Part shown: piece by piece, positions 42,828 through 55,500 of the stretch
Layout: every line of letters starts with the position of its first letter
Numbering within the stretch: position 1 is the stretch's first letter
Source: Breviolum minutum Mf 1.05b.01
Taxonomy: Eukaryota; Sar; Dinophyceae; Suessiales; Symbiodiniaceae
DNA length: 64,000 nucleotides
NCBI GenBank assembly: GCA_000507305.1
Contig: DF239319.1
Coordinates: 248,001-312,000 of the forward strand
Direction: 5' to 3'
The notes under the pieces: generated by a model
Told to the model about the DNA's origin: nothing
What the model saw: only the letters and a program-made list of their open reading frames with translations
Databases searched by the model: none
Program-made: the position numbers and the translations under genes

Positions 42828-42945
42828 TCAGTGGGTCACCCGGGCATGGCCACGTCGATGGTACCTGTTCAAATTTTTGGCCGCGCGGTAATATTGGTTG
42901 GCGGAAGCGAACCAAAGACAGCCCACTGCAGTTGTCATTGCTGTG
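42828..42945 (-). CDS. 3' terminal exon of an unidentified, possibly membrane, protein
   Basis: The frame reads AMTTAVGCLWFASANQYYRA, then NRYHRRGHARVTH, and ends in TGA at 42828-42830. A short hydrophobic segment followed by a basic tail resembles the end of a membrane protein. No further exons were fixed, although 43090-43250 and 43400-43540 contain coding-like strings. Confidence 0.35.
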
Positions 42946-42959
42946 CTGCCGTTCTACCA

Positions 42960-44890
42960 ATAAAACAACAATATATAGATGCATCATGATACATCGATAT
43001 ATTATTATATTTGCATACGTATATAATATGCATATTGCAAAAAAAACAGATCAAATACAACACAAGTATATACAAATCTAAACATGAACTGCCACTGTTC
43101 ATGTGAAAAAGCGGAGGATTCCTCAGGCCAAGCTGAAGAGCGAAACTGGCCAAACTGGCCTACCAGCATTAAGAATAACGCATTGATCCTCCCAGCTGTT
43201 ATTACATACTGTTGATAGAAGAAATCCTGCACATTTGGATGCATAAAACCCTATAAAATCTAAAAAGTGCATAAGCTATCTATCATACCTATGAACTGTT
43301 GCAGGACCTGTTCTGTCAACAGTATGACGCAGACTATAAGACTACAGAGGAGCAGAGTCAGCAACTACCATAGTCCAGTGAGAACAATTGTCACCAATCC
43401 CGCAAAGTTTCATGTTTCCCCAAAATGGCCAGCCAGCTTCCCAACAACCATCAGCAACCCCTTTATAAACATCCTCAAATACCCTGGGCTGTCTCTTTTA
43501 CAACGCGTAAGATTTGGTTTGCCGCCCGTCTTGAAATAATTGACGAAATGGCAGGGCACTCCCGCGGGATTCCCATAGCGCGAGAGCGCGGAAAAAAAAA
43601 AGCATTGCAAAGTTTGGCAATGCCTCGGGCACCTCTCCCACACTCCGGCGGGCAAGATAGAAGAAGAAAAGGCACGTGATTGAATCATCTTGCCGACTGT
43701 ATAAACGACTCTGCAAAACGCCTCGTTGGCGCACCAGACTGCCAAAAACACAGCCAACAATTATGATACAAGCACCCATCTACAGTACATCTCATCCACC
43801 GCTGTCAGAATGCACTGCAAGCCGCTCGCAAAGAAGGACATGAGTTTCGTAGTTTGTTCTGGTTTCTCAGTTAACTAACACAAGAGGACACAACACGTGG
43901 ACAATGAGCCTTGCATCTCGACGTCAGTTTCATTCGCGGGCGGCATCGATCTCCAATCCGAGACGATGCAGTGCTCTCCGATGTTTGGTGGCAACTGTTT
44001 GTTTCCACTCATTTCGATGTGGAACATAAACTGGACTTTCTCACATGTTCTCACCCATTCAAGTCGATGCTATATCAAAGCTAGACCGATGTATGCATTA
44101 TTTGGTAGAATTTTGTATCTGGATTTAAATATATATATATATATGTCTACTTGTATGCACTCATGTACGTGATTGGATATATGTACCTAGCCTATATGTA
44201 TGTACCTACTTGCGTATGTACACACATACGTACGTGTGTATGTAGGTATGTAGGTATGTAGGTATGTAGGCATGTAGGTATGTAGGTCTGTAGGTATGTA
44301 GGTATGTATGTATGTACGTATGTATGTATGTACGTATGTATGTGGGGCCATGTAAATATGTAAAAAATTGAAAAAATGTAAACATGTAAATATTCCAAAT
44401 ATGTAAACATGTCAATATGTAAATGTCCAATGTGTAGTATGTCAGCATGTGGAATGTGCAAATATGTAACTATGTGAATATGATGTGCATCTATGTCCAC
44501 TGGATGATCACATATGTACATAGATTCATACATCTTAATATATGCATATAACATCATATAACTGCATGTTTGCATATATTGTGCCAATATGCATGTATGG
44601 CTCAACGATGATGAATGTGTATCTATGTGCGTGTGGATGTTCATAGTCCTTCATAGTCATAGTGTGGTCACAGATCTGAGCATATCTCAAAAGTCTCAAA
44701 AGCTTGTATAGCCGCAAATGTCTACTATCGCCTGCATGACTTGCATTGCTAGCTATGGGGGTATCGACTCAATTGGGTGGAGTGACACGGGAGTCAGGGA
44801 AAAGAAATGGTTGCACCACAAACAGGTTCAAACCTCTGAGCAACGGTGGCCACGGTGCACCTCTCTGAACTCATAAGTCTGGATTTTTAA
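42960..44890. other. unassigned interval with a few coding-like strings
   Basis: 43400-43530 has a W-rich minus-strand frame (FEDVYKGVADGCWEAGWPFW), and 43480-43670 is GC-rich with several open frames. Nothing could be tied to a family. The right half is dominated by a tetranucleotide repeat. Confidence 0.3.
44205..44345. repeat. GTAT/GTAG tetranucleotide array
   Basis: Over 30 near-perfect GTAT and GTAG units on the plus strand, with diverged ATGTAAAC and TATGTCAATATG units continuing to about 44480. The long Ile/His/Tyr/Thr open frames on the minus strand are translations of this array, not genes. Confidence 0.95.
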
Positions 44891-44894
44891 ATTA

Positions 44895-45112
44895 CAAACC
44901 ATCTTGCGAGAATAGAAACATTGGACTCATGGACCCTTGGAAAGTTGAAAAGTTGGATGTTTTTCCGTGGACCCTGCGACTTGCGAAGCCCCAGCCAATT
45001 ATTGAAGGTGAAGCTTGGCAGCACATCGCAATTGCTCGGGCTTGACAAATTGGGTGGCTCAAAACGTGGCTCGAGTTGGTTGCTGTAGTATTCCAGCCTG
45101 TCGGAAAGGTGG
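44895..45112 (-). CDS. exon(s) of an unidentified gene
   Basis: After a possible acceptor (gaag), the minus strand reads VGHLSDRLEYYSNQLEPRFE, PSNCDVLPSFTFNNWLGLRK, IQLFNFPRVHESNVSILARW and ends in TAA. The composition is protein-like throughout. I do not recognise the family. It lies downstream of the P-type ATPase, so it is probably the next gene in the array. The stretch 45.2-45.75 kb upstream may hold further exons but none could be fixed. Confidence 0.4.
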
Positions 45113-45805
45113 CCAACACTTCACTTGCTATCCTTCGCCTTCATAGGGCTTCTGTGATTTGGTATTGTTGTTGGATTCATATCTACGGTGTCACACCACC
45201 TGAGTGCTTGATACCCTCCGCCCAAAGGTGTTTTGAATGACATAATATCCCATAGAAATCGAACCCTGGAACGCTAATGCGAAGCACTGTCAGTTGATAG
45301 GGGCTACTCCACATGTGGGATCCCAATCATGTTGATCTGTTGACCATTTAACAGCTGGACTGTCTCAAAATCATTCAAGATCCAGTAAAATAGAATCGGC
45401 AAGTTCAGCGACATTCAGCAAGTCTTCAAGTCAATGTATCTCCTACATATTCAAAAGTCGGTAATTCCCTATCATACATTTACAGCGTATATGCATACTC
45501 ACATCAACAGCTAAGCAAGAGCTTCAATTGCATTGAGAATATTTCAACTGAACCGAGTCATCGTACCTGCCAGCTCCACTCAGTGGGCGAGGCTGGTAAT
45601 GTCAGGAAGAGGCTTAAAAGATTCCCTGAGCAGAAGAAAATGCGGGACGTGATGGACATGAAGTTCTGGTTTGTCTACGAGTGATGGAAAAGATGTAAGA
45701 TGTCAATGATGTCAATAATCCTTTACAACATGTTAAACCAGGTGGTAAAGCTCCCATGCGGCCGCATACAGTATCGCGCAGTGGTTCCGAGCAAGTATAA
45801 TATAA

Positions 45806-48800
45806 TCAAGTAAGATACTTTGCATCGAACCGAGGCGCCCCCATGCAGCACTGGAACCATCCTTTCTTCTTTGGCTGCACAGGCTGCACAGGCGCTCCCA
45901 TCTTGGCATCTTTCCTGGGCTGGACGTAAGGGCTTGCAATCCAGATAATTGGCACACCGAAGGATTCAACTTGATTCCGCAACTCCAGCACTTTGAGAGA
46001 TTCTGTTTCTCCACTTTCCACACTTTGTCCAGCCAGTGTTTCTACCACTTCCACGCCACTTTCTTATACTTTCTTGCCAAGGCGCTTTGATCCCATCACC
46101 TGTTCGGTTGCCCCTAGGCCCTTTTACCCACTATCATCCAATTAGACTGTCTCTGCCATGGATGAGGGGGCAAGCCGGGGAGCAGCAACATGTACTGAAT
46201 GTATTGTTTGTCTTCAGGGCCCTGGCGTTTTCTCTTGGGAAACCACCCATGGCACGTAGGAAAATTGAAATCCCAACCTTGATGGGAGCAGATGCCACTG
46301 GCGCATCTGCCATCGCAAGGCTGTCCTCTTACACTAAGATTGGGAAAGCAGGTGAAGTACAGCGGCGTTTGCGTAATGCAATTAATCTGTCGGGGGCAGA
46401 CAATTGATCAGCATGTAGCATGATCAGCTTCAGTGTTGTGCAGAATCTCGATTCTGAACAGGTCTGAATAGTCTTGATCAATTGCAATCCAATGGGGTAT
46501 ACTGATCCAGATTACGTGAAGCTGTGGGCTGTCCCCCAAGTCTTTTCCTTCCCGCTAAAGTGTGTCCTGATGCTTTTTTGCCTGCCATGCACCTCAAACG
46601 TCAAAAGAAAAGCAAGACAACACAACGCAGAGATTTAAGCTCCAATGTTTTCTTGTTTCATAGCTTGCGATCAGTGACTAGTGATACTAGTGGCAACTGA
46701 TGACTGATAGTGACAATGGATCAAAGATGACCAACTTTGAATCTTCCTGTCCACTTTGATTTGTTTCCTCTAATTACACTCTATGGTCCAACGTATTTCA
46801 TCCAATATAGCACTTTCTTGATCTTTGTTGGGCAGATGGTGCTGCGCCAAGCAGCTGATCAGCTTGCAGGACTCGCTTAGGACGAAGCAACCGACAGGCC
46901 CTGCAATAGCCAGTGCCCAACCGAAGACTCCTTGGGCATCATGCAGCAACCAGCCCCAGATTCCCCAGATGGCTGAAACATCTTGAAAGCGATGAATCGA
47001 GTGCATCCCCAACTTTCGTGCAAGGCTCCAATCTCCAAGCCGCGAAGGCCCAAGATTCGGTCAGACAGGTATGGAGTCAGGACAGCCTCGGGATTGATGG
47101 ACAACATACGGCAAAATGCAGCGTGCATGCTTTAACTGACAAAGGTGAAATATGCAGAATCTCATTGAGGCAGTTCAAAGTTTCAAAATTCTTGGTGGTT
47201 AAAATGTTGAGAGGGACGAGAGAGGAATGCAAGATGAATAGAAGAGATTACAGCAAACCTTTTATAACCTTTTGCATGATCTTTGGGTAGGTTTCAATGG
47301 CCAACAGCATGCCAAGCAACAACATAGAGGCAAACCTGCGCCATGACGATGGCCTTCTGCATGTGTTTGTTTCCAAGAATGTCGTGCCACATTGGGTTCG
47401 TGAATGATCGAGAGATGTAGGCGCGAATGTTTTCCGACCTCATGCGGCTACGGCTACAGGAAAAGCCACCTCAGCCTTCACTCGTGACCCGATCCGATGC
47501 TGAGGATCCGCACCACACAAGCGAAATGAAAGCCACAGTCTGCGCTTTGCTCAGCCTGGAAAAAGGTTTTTCTGCTTGCAAACGTTGGGATGTATTGGGC
47601 AACAAACATCACCAAACCATGATTCCAATATGATTCCCTTGATCTAACTTAATCGGACTTTGATAATATTTGTTTTTTGTACATACAATCTGCTCTAGCT
47701 GCCAGCTCCAGAAACTTGCAAATGCATGCGCGTCCCTTCGCCAGGCACTACACATACATTGTGCTGATCTGTGAAGCTTTTGCTATGCTCACTTATGTAC
47801 ACATGATACTGCACTCTGCACGAGCCCTTTCAGCGCCTCTCAGCATAGCCTGGCGGCAATGCAGAAATTTATGTGTATCAATGTTATCTGGGTCAAACAA
47901 TCTACTACAGTACCGTGAAAAAGCAGGAAGACAACCCTTTGCTAGGCTGCGAGCTGTCGATGAGATAGATGTTGGATTGAAGGATCTCACCATCGCAGTA
48001 GTTGATCAAGGAGATGAGGTAGACAGCGACAACGACAACCTAAGCATATCAAGGACACTTGCTAAGTTGCAAAGGTCAACGGGCTCAGGGGCACATGGAG
48101 AAGACATATCGTTGAGGCCCAGGAACTGTGAGCACTGCACCGTTCATGATCATTGCCAACCACATCCTGATGTCGATAAGGACAGCAACCATCAGGTTGG
48201 CTTTGCAGCGATACAACCAGGAAACCATTCATTCGGTGTTAGACCCCTTCCGGGTTAAGTATAGCCCCAGGGGAGGCCGCTTGCACAAGTCACTACCACC
48301 TCATACCAACCTTCGCCCCAGACATCCCCAATTATTTTCTTGGCCGTTTAAATGGGCGAACAAACACAAAGCACAGCACCCTTACATACCCTCGCCATTT
48401 CTTTTCAATTCAGGTGCTGGGAATGAGGACAACACCCAAACTGGATCAAATTGGACCTATTGGGTTCCGGTTCTTTAGAAATTGGGCCAAGTCTTTCACT
48501 AGTTCCCACAAGATTTGCACGTCTGAGCCGACAAAACAAGACATTCCGCCCCCAGCCAAAGGCATCCAGGAGTCCACATCAGCACAATAGGCTCTTCCTG
48601 AACAGCACCAATCTGGTCTCTGGTTTCGACTGACTTCCGGAATCTTTCTGATCTAGAATGATCTACATGTATTTAAAAAAAAAAATAATATATATATATA
48701 TATATATTTTTTGCAGTACTCTCTCAGATCGTTTCTAAGAAGTGAAGTGCACATCTTGTCAAGTTCATCTAATCTTTACCATTAGCATGCAAGAATCCTC

Positions 48801-49472
48801 CCTGCTTCCTTATCACAGCCCCTCTCAGCGTTTTGTCCTTGGGGCGTGGGCGCATCTTCAAAATGTTGGCCTCGCCTTGAGCACAGCACGAACTGGCACG
48901 AACATGACTTTCTAGCTCGTGCAAGCAATGCAATGAATCCTCGCCCTCACAGCTGGGAATACAAGGACAAACCGATGCAATTTGTATACTTTTGGAACTT
49001 TTGGATAGTCTTCTGGTAGGGTCGCCTGGCTCCATGCCCAAAGCAATGGACGGAGGCAGGTCAGTCACAAGGATCAGGAAAAGGATCTGCAATGGCGTTC
49101 GCATAACCTGAGAGAGCCCCAGAATTTCACCCGAAGGAATTTGCACAAATTTGCTCGCTATCAAATCTCCCTGGTTAGCTGGGCCATGGGTAATGCCGTC
49201 CTTACTTAGTTCTATCGTTGCTGCAGCCTCGGCTGACTATTGGTCCTACGCCCTACGCTTCCTGCACCATACATGCTAGCAACCATCATGTTGTGATATA
49301 CATCTGCTCCCTTCTGCTCCCACAATGGGCACCCACTGGCTGCCAAGGCACTGGGATGCCCACAACAATGCAAATGAAGATCTGCATGACCTGCAGCTGC
49401 CACAAACCCAGTCCCCCAGGCGACGGTCGTCTTCCGAATGACCCATGATCCAACCACCAACCAACCAACCAA

Positions 49473-49544
<72 letters not shown>

Positions 49545-52500
49545 NAACAAAACAACAACCAACAACAACCAACAAACAGCCAACAAACAAAAAGCATCAA
49601 AAAGCAACAAACAACCAGCAACCAACAACCAACAACCAGCAACCAACAACCAACAACAAGAGTCAAGAGCCACAACCACAATCACAACAGCAGCCTCGGC
49701 AATGTGCACCGACATGATGAAGGCCACAAACTTTTGGATACCAGCATAGATCGCACGGCCCTTCTCCACCTGCACAAGGTGAATACCCGGGACCAGCACT
49801 CGTTCCTACATTTGAGAAGTGAAAGATGCAGCCACGTGGTTCGTTTTCATCCAAACTTCTCGTCCAAGCTGCTGCATGGACAATGCTGCAGAAGTTGTCA
49901 TCCGTGAGAACCCTGAGCAGTGCGATGCACCGGCAATTGCAGAACAAGCTTCTGCATGAAACGCTTCCTGGCAGTTCCCATCTTTCGAGTCAAGGCACAT
50001 GTCGGACGCACCCTTGGCCACCTCAGTTCCCTGGATGCCCATGGCCACGCCGATATCTGCTTGGTTCAAGGCTGGAGCGTCGTTCACCTTGGCCCAGTTG
50101 TCTGGTCTTTGATGTGTTGACAAATGTCCTTCTCATGCTGAATAATGCTGCATGCGTCTCCAATGTTTGCAGCATTAGAGGGAGGAAAAAAAAACAAGTT
50201 TTATGGAGGAGTGTCTTCAGGCTTGTAGGCTTGATTGATGTATTGGTCTGCCTGCATTGAAATAAGATCGTTTTGGCAGGAAACAGCCATTCCTATAGGC
50301 CATTCCTCTAGGCTACGTTGCCACACCCATGCAATATATGGGTACCGGCACTTTGATTTCGTACCGGCACTTCGATTTCGGCTGCTAGATTGGCCAATGT
50401 TCATCCAAAGCCAAGCCGCTCCATCACCGGTCATTGCTGCAACTTGGCCTAGCACTCTGTGGAAGCACAACGCTCGTTCAAGTGGGCACCTGGAAAAGAA
50501 ATTCTGTAAAGTATACTGTATTTGCTTCTTGTGAAATCCTGTATATTCTGCATTGCTGGTCCTCTTGTTACCCAAATCAAACCTTGCCCAGCCCACTGTA
50601 CCTTGACGCTGAATGCTCTTGACAATTTCCAACTTATCCTGGGACACATCCAGCGCGGCGATTCATGCACATGAAAGCTTTCACAAACAGGCTAATTTAA
50701 ATGTTTCATTCAAGCAATTTCGTGGCGCAAGGTGTGAATAAATTACATCATGGCAGGGATGGCATTGGCTTGGCATTGCCATCCCCACCGCACCCGTCCT
50801 AGCCAATCATATGCGGGGTTCATAGCCCTGGTAGGGTCAATTCATATCGATCCTCAATTCCCTGTCCTCTGGCTTGGCGCGTGCGAACACTCGCGTGGAT
50901 CGCGTGATCAAGTCCATCTCCTGCGGTTTCTGAGTGCTGGATTTTTCACAAATGCTAGAAAATGAACAGCGTCGACACTCTCGTTTTGGGTGAGCCACCG
51001 TGAGCCTCTTGAATCATTTATCCATCTGATCCCTTGCATCTGCCTAATACAAAGCACCACCCGCAGCACAGTTCCATACATCAATTGCAGCCATTCTTGC
51101 CACTTATTTATCATTGCTGAATATTGCTGATCGACAATCTAAAAATCTGATCCAAGAGTCAAAGACTCAACATCTGTGTATTACAAAGCTCCTCAGGTCG
51201 AAGGTATTCGCCATCTGGTCTCAGATTGGCACAGTCCATAGCAGAGGTCTCAATATCGTCGGATGCCTGCAGGATGTTCACCTTATGCACAAGAAGATGC
51301 AGCAGAAGACGACCCTTTCCTTTCAAATCTCAAGCTTCACGCAAGGCAGAACTTTCCCAAACTTTCCCAACTGGTCACATTCTTGGCAATGGCAATGGCC
51401 GTCAAGAGGTAGTCGCCAGTGATCATCACAACACGGATGCCAGCGCCACGAGCAGCAACCACCGAGTCAGGCACACCATCACCTCAAATATGCAATACGT
51501 TGACAAAGTTCCCAAACCATACAGAGAAACCGCTCGGAAAGGTCTTATCAAGATGCAAAAAAAGAACTGCTCTGCATACCGTACATGCCAAATGCATCCA
51601 AATATACCCCATGGCCCAAGACTGCATATCACATGCCACATGCATACCAAACACAGACCAAACGCTCACGTGACATATTGTCGCTGGACTCTGACAAAGC
51701 ACGTTCAGGGTCGATAGATGCCACGAGGCCGATCAAACGCAGCTGCTTGCGGCAAGCTTCAAACTTCTGGTCCGTGGAGATCTCAGCGGACCAAAGCGGA
51801 AGGGAAAAAAAATGAGTACAGTGGCATTGTGGCATTGTTTTTGGGATGAAAAACAGCGCAGAAAAAAGGAGTTTCAGCCGAGGCAAAGGCGTCATCATTG
51901 CTCTCATCATACCTGAGTTGAATTGGTTGAGTTGGTTGGGCGCATGGCGGAACCTGCAAACCTGGCCGAATTCTCTTGGGTGTCAGTTTGCAGGGCGCCA
52001 TTTTGTGACCAGAGGGTCTGAATGATTGGTAGCCAGCTAGGAGAAATAGAACACAACTTTACACCACAAAACTCAAGTGTCAGCTTTGTGTCATTCATGG
52101 TCCTTCAGCATGCTTCGTCATTGTATCTGTAGCAACCGAAATCTCAGGTGACAGTGACGACTGGAATGGCTAATGGCCTTTGTTTTTACAGATAAGGTGT
52201 TGTACAGGTGGTATCAATTGGTTCAACTGTGCACCCTCTCTTATCTCTCAACTACTCAATGTTTGTTGCCTTCACCTTGAGGTATGAGGTTACCTTCAAA
52301 GTCACTTATGTTTGCGAGTTCTATCTGCCAAGCTGCGGAAGCTTTGACATTGGCCTGGCAGCAATGGCCAAGACACGCAAGGCTCGCGCAGAGTAGCCTG
52401 GCTCTGGCGGCAATGACCCATGGATATTCCCTGATTTTGAGGGATCGCAATTCGCAAGGTCGCAAAACGCGCTCAACAGCACCCTCCTTGAATGGCTCTC

Positions 52501-55500
52501 TTTCAGCCAAGTGGCCATCAACAATCTTCAGGATGTCGGCCTTGTCCTCGTCAGTCAAGGCACCCACACCTAGGAAAGGCAACAGCAAAGGATTGGAACA
52601 ACTAGAGAGCTGAATGTCGCAAATGATGTGATTGGACAATAAGGGCCTCTTCGCACACCCTGTGTTCTTTTTCCAATGAACGACAGAGACAGCCCCTAAG
52701 TCCCGTGTCTCCGAGAAGCTTCCGTCAGCTTTGAGCTGCTCGGAGCACAAGTCGATGATGTAGTTGGGAGCCTCAGTCAGAACTGACAAGCAAAAGCAAA
52801 TTTTCAGTTCATGTTGTATTGCTGTACATGGCCCAAACAAATTCCTAAAAAGTCTTTTGATGCCTCTTGTTGCGTTCACTCTTCGCACATCTTTACAGCA
52901 CTTTCGAATCCAGTTCCTCCAGGGACCCGACACCCTTGCAAACAGCCAAGTAGTTTGTGCCTGTGCGACGAGTCTGGCTGGAAGCGGATCGGAAGCAAGG
53001 GATAATAATATGCAAGTCGCCCATTTGATTGCAAACTTGGATGAAAGGCTCTTGAGGAACTTGACTCGCATGAAAGAGGCGTGAAAAGTTCGACCGATTG
53101 CACTTGAACTATATCTTGGAAAGTAGATATGGCAAGTACAGTATCTAGTTGGACGGGCCTGGAGGCAAGGGCATGCCACCATCACAGAGATGCGATCCAC
53201 CGACCTTTGACACTGTCAGCCTGGGCAAGACCAAACTGCCAAACCGTCACCTTCACCATCAATGACTAAATATAACCACATAAATCATCCACATCAAGCT
53301 AGGCCACATCATCTTACGCGAGGACGAGAATGGAACTTCGAGCACTCGAGGGTAGTTACCTTGCACAACAAAAACACAAGCAATGCATCAGGAGGGATCA
53401 TTTGTTTAGTCTTCATTGCATCATTTAAAGAGCTCGAAGTGGATGCCATGGCAACTGAGTCGAGTTGCCCGCAATGTTCTCAGAGAGACCCACTTTTCGA
53501 GCTGCCACCACGATGGGAGCTTCGGAAGAATTGCCCTGGCACGCAAACTTCACTTAGCGTTAGCCTTCTAAAAATCATACAGAATCGATACCATGATGCC
53601 CGAATTCTCCCACTGCTTTGTAATCATCAAGCACATGCTTCAAAACACCTGTGAATTACATCAACACCCCTCATCTCCCTCCAGCGCCTTGGGTGTCCAC
53701 TTCATCACGCCAGACTGTCGCGGGCCAATCCATCAACAATTGGGCATCGGGATTCTCTAGATTCACTTGGGAGAAAACCAACAACATCCCCACTCCGATG
53801 CCTCATCCTTCTCCTTGCTTAGAGTGGTATTGCAGCAAAGGATGGCCTTGCGACACACATACGCACACCAGCCAGGCCCACCATACGCATTTACTGAACA
53901 CGAATGCCCAGAACAGCTACGAATGCTCCATAATGCTACCATGCTGCGGTCAACAAGTTGCTCTTCACACCTCAGTCTGGCTTCCAGGCGGCGCGTCCCT
54001 CTAATATTTTACCCCATGTCACAACTTGCAAACCGCTGCAACAATGGAAAAAGGGCGAGACGGCCAAGAATGGTTTTCCCCCTTACCCACACCATGTCAA
54101 CCAAACGCAGTTGATGAACCCATGTCATTCCTTCCATCGGTGCCATCCTGACGCATGACGCCGCCGACCTGATGCTGTGCCATCGACTGGAAGGTAACTG
54201 AGAAAAAGCATGTAAACCGTGGAAAGAAGCCAACATCAACTGGTGCTTTCCTTTCAAGCTGTTGTGGCATCCCCAATCTCAAGATTCACTTGACCTCCAG
54301 TCTTCAAGGTGCCTCTGGGTCAAAGCCCTTGCCAGTAACTTCATAGGTGGTACCGGCGGCATACATGCCCACCATGGTCATTTTTCCTGCAGGAATGAAG
54401 TCTGAGCACTGCATCCAAGTTATCCAATGCGAACACCGACTAGCGTGCGTCATATCTTTTTATCAAAAATCCCGCATGTATAACTTTGTGTCTTTGTGAG
54501 TGTCATGTGTGTCTTTGCATCAGGACATTGAATCTCCCATGGAGGCAAACACGACGCCACTAAGGACCTTCTGTAAGTGTGCCAGTCTTGTCACTGCAAA
54601 TCACGGAGGCAGAGCCCAAGGTCTCAACAGCAGCAATCTTTCGTACCAGCACTTCTTGCGCAACCTCAGTTCCCAACTTATCAAGCTGTCCAGGTAAATC
54701 ACCCAAAAAACTGGATGAAACTGGAAGGGAAATAGATGGAAAATGAATGAACGAAGGGCCACCAGAAACTACGAATTTATTTGTTTTTTGCTTTTGCATC
54801 ATTAGGCGAAACCTTTGTGTGATCGACCCGAAGGTTCCCCTTTCGGAATCCACTCAACACAAGACTTGCCCCTTGATCTCGAGCGGTCTGAGTGCCACAC
54901 CATGTCCTTGGATTCGACATGACTGCCACATGGTGAGGCATAAAAAAGAAGAGGGTTGCTGGTTGTTCGTGTTGGCGTTGATCCGGCGCGATAAGGGAGA
55001 CAAAGCCATTTCAGAGATTCAATGAGGAGAAACAAGCTTGATCATGCTTAAAACTTAAAAAGCATCTACAATTACTATTGCTTTAACTAGACAAGTTCAT
55101 AATTGCATTGTAAGCATCGCTGCATCCAATTGACCTCAGCCAAGGTCAAAAGAACACATCAAGTTTGCAGCTTGCATCCAGAACGGGTGAAACATGAACC
55201 TTTTGCATGCTGCATGAGCGTTACATTGCCTGCTACACGAAAAGTCCACACATCTTTCTTTCTATATACAGTACTTCATTCCATCTTGGATGTGGCATGA
55301 CTAGTTCCACGTGCCTGAACTCTGCTCCATGCAAACTGCCCCATCTTCGGAAGACATTATCAAAGTGTGCCATCCACAGCACTTAAGTGTTCACAACCAA
55401 AAGGCAAGGAAATGGTCACGCAAAGTGGAATTCCTTCAGGGATTGCTGCAACTGCCAGTGTCACGGAGACCAAAATCATGTAGAGCCAAGCCTCATGAAA

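Noticed and set aside
44192..44644. A 150-codon His/Ile/Tyr/Thr-rich minus-strand open frame
   Set aside because: It is a translation of the GTAT/GTAG tetranucleotide array.
49212..49799. A Cys/Val-rich 195-codon minus-strand open frame across the CA repeat and N
   Set aside because: It is microsatellite translation; only the M5 exon (about 49700-49785) and the post-M5 exon (about 49330-49395) inside it are real.
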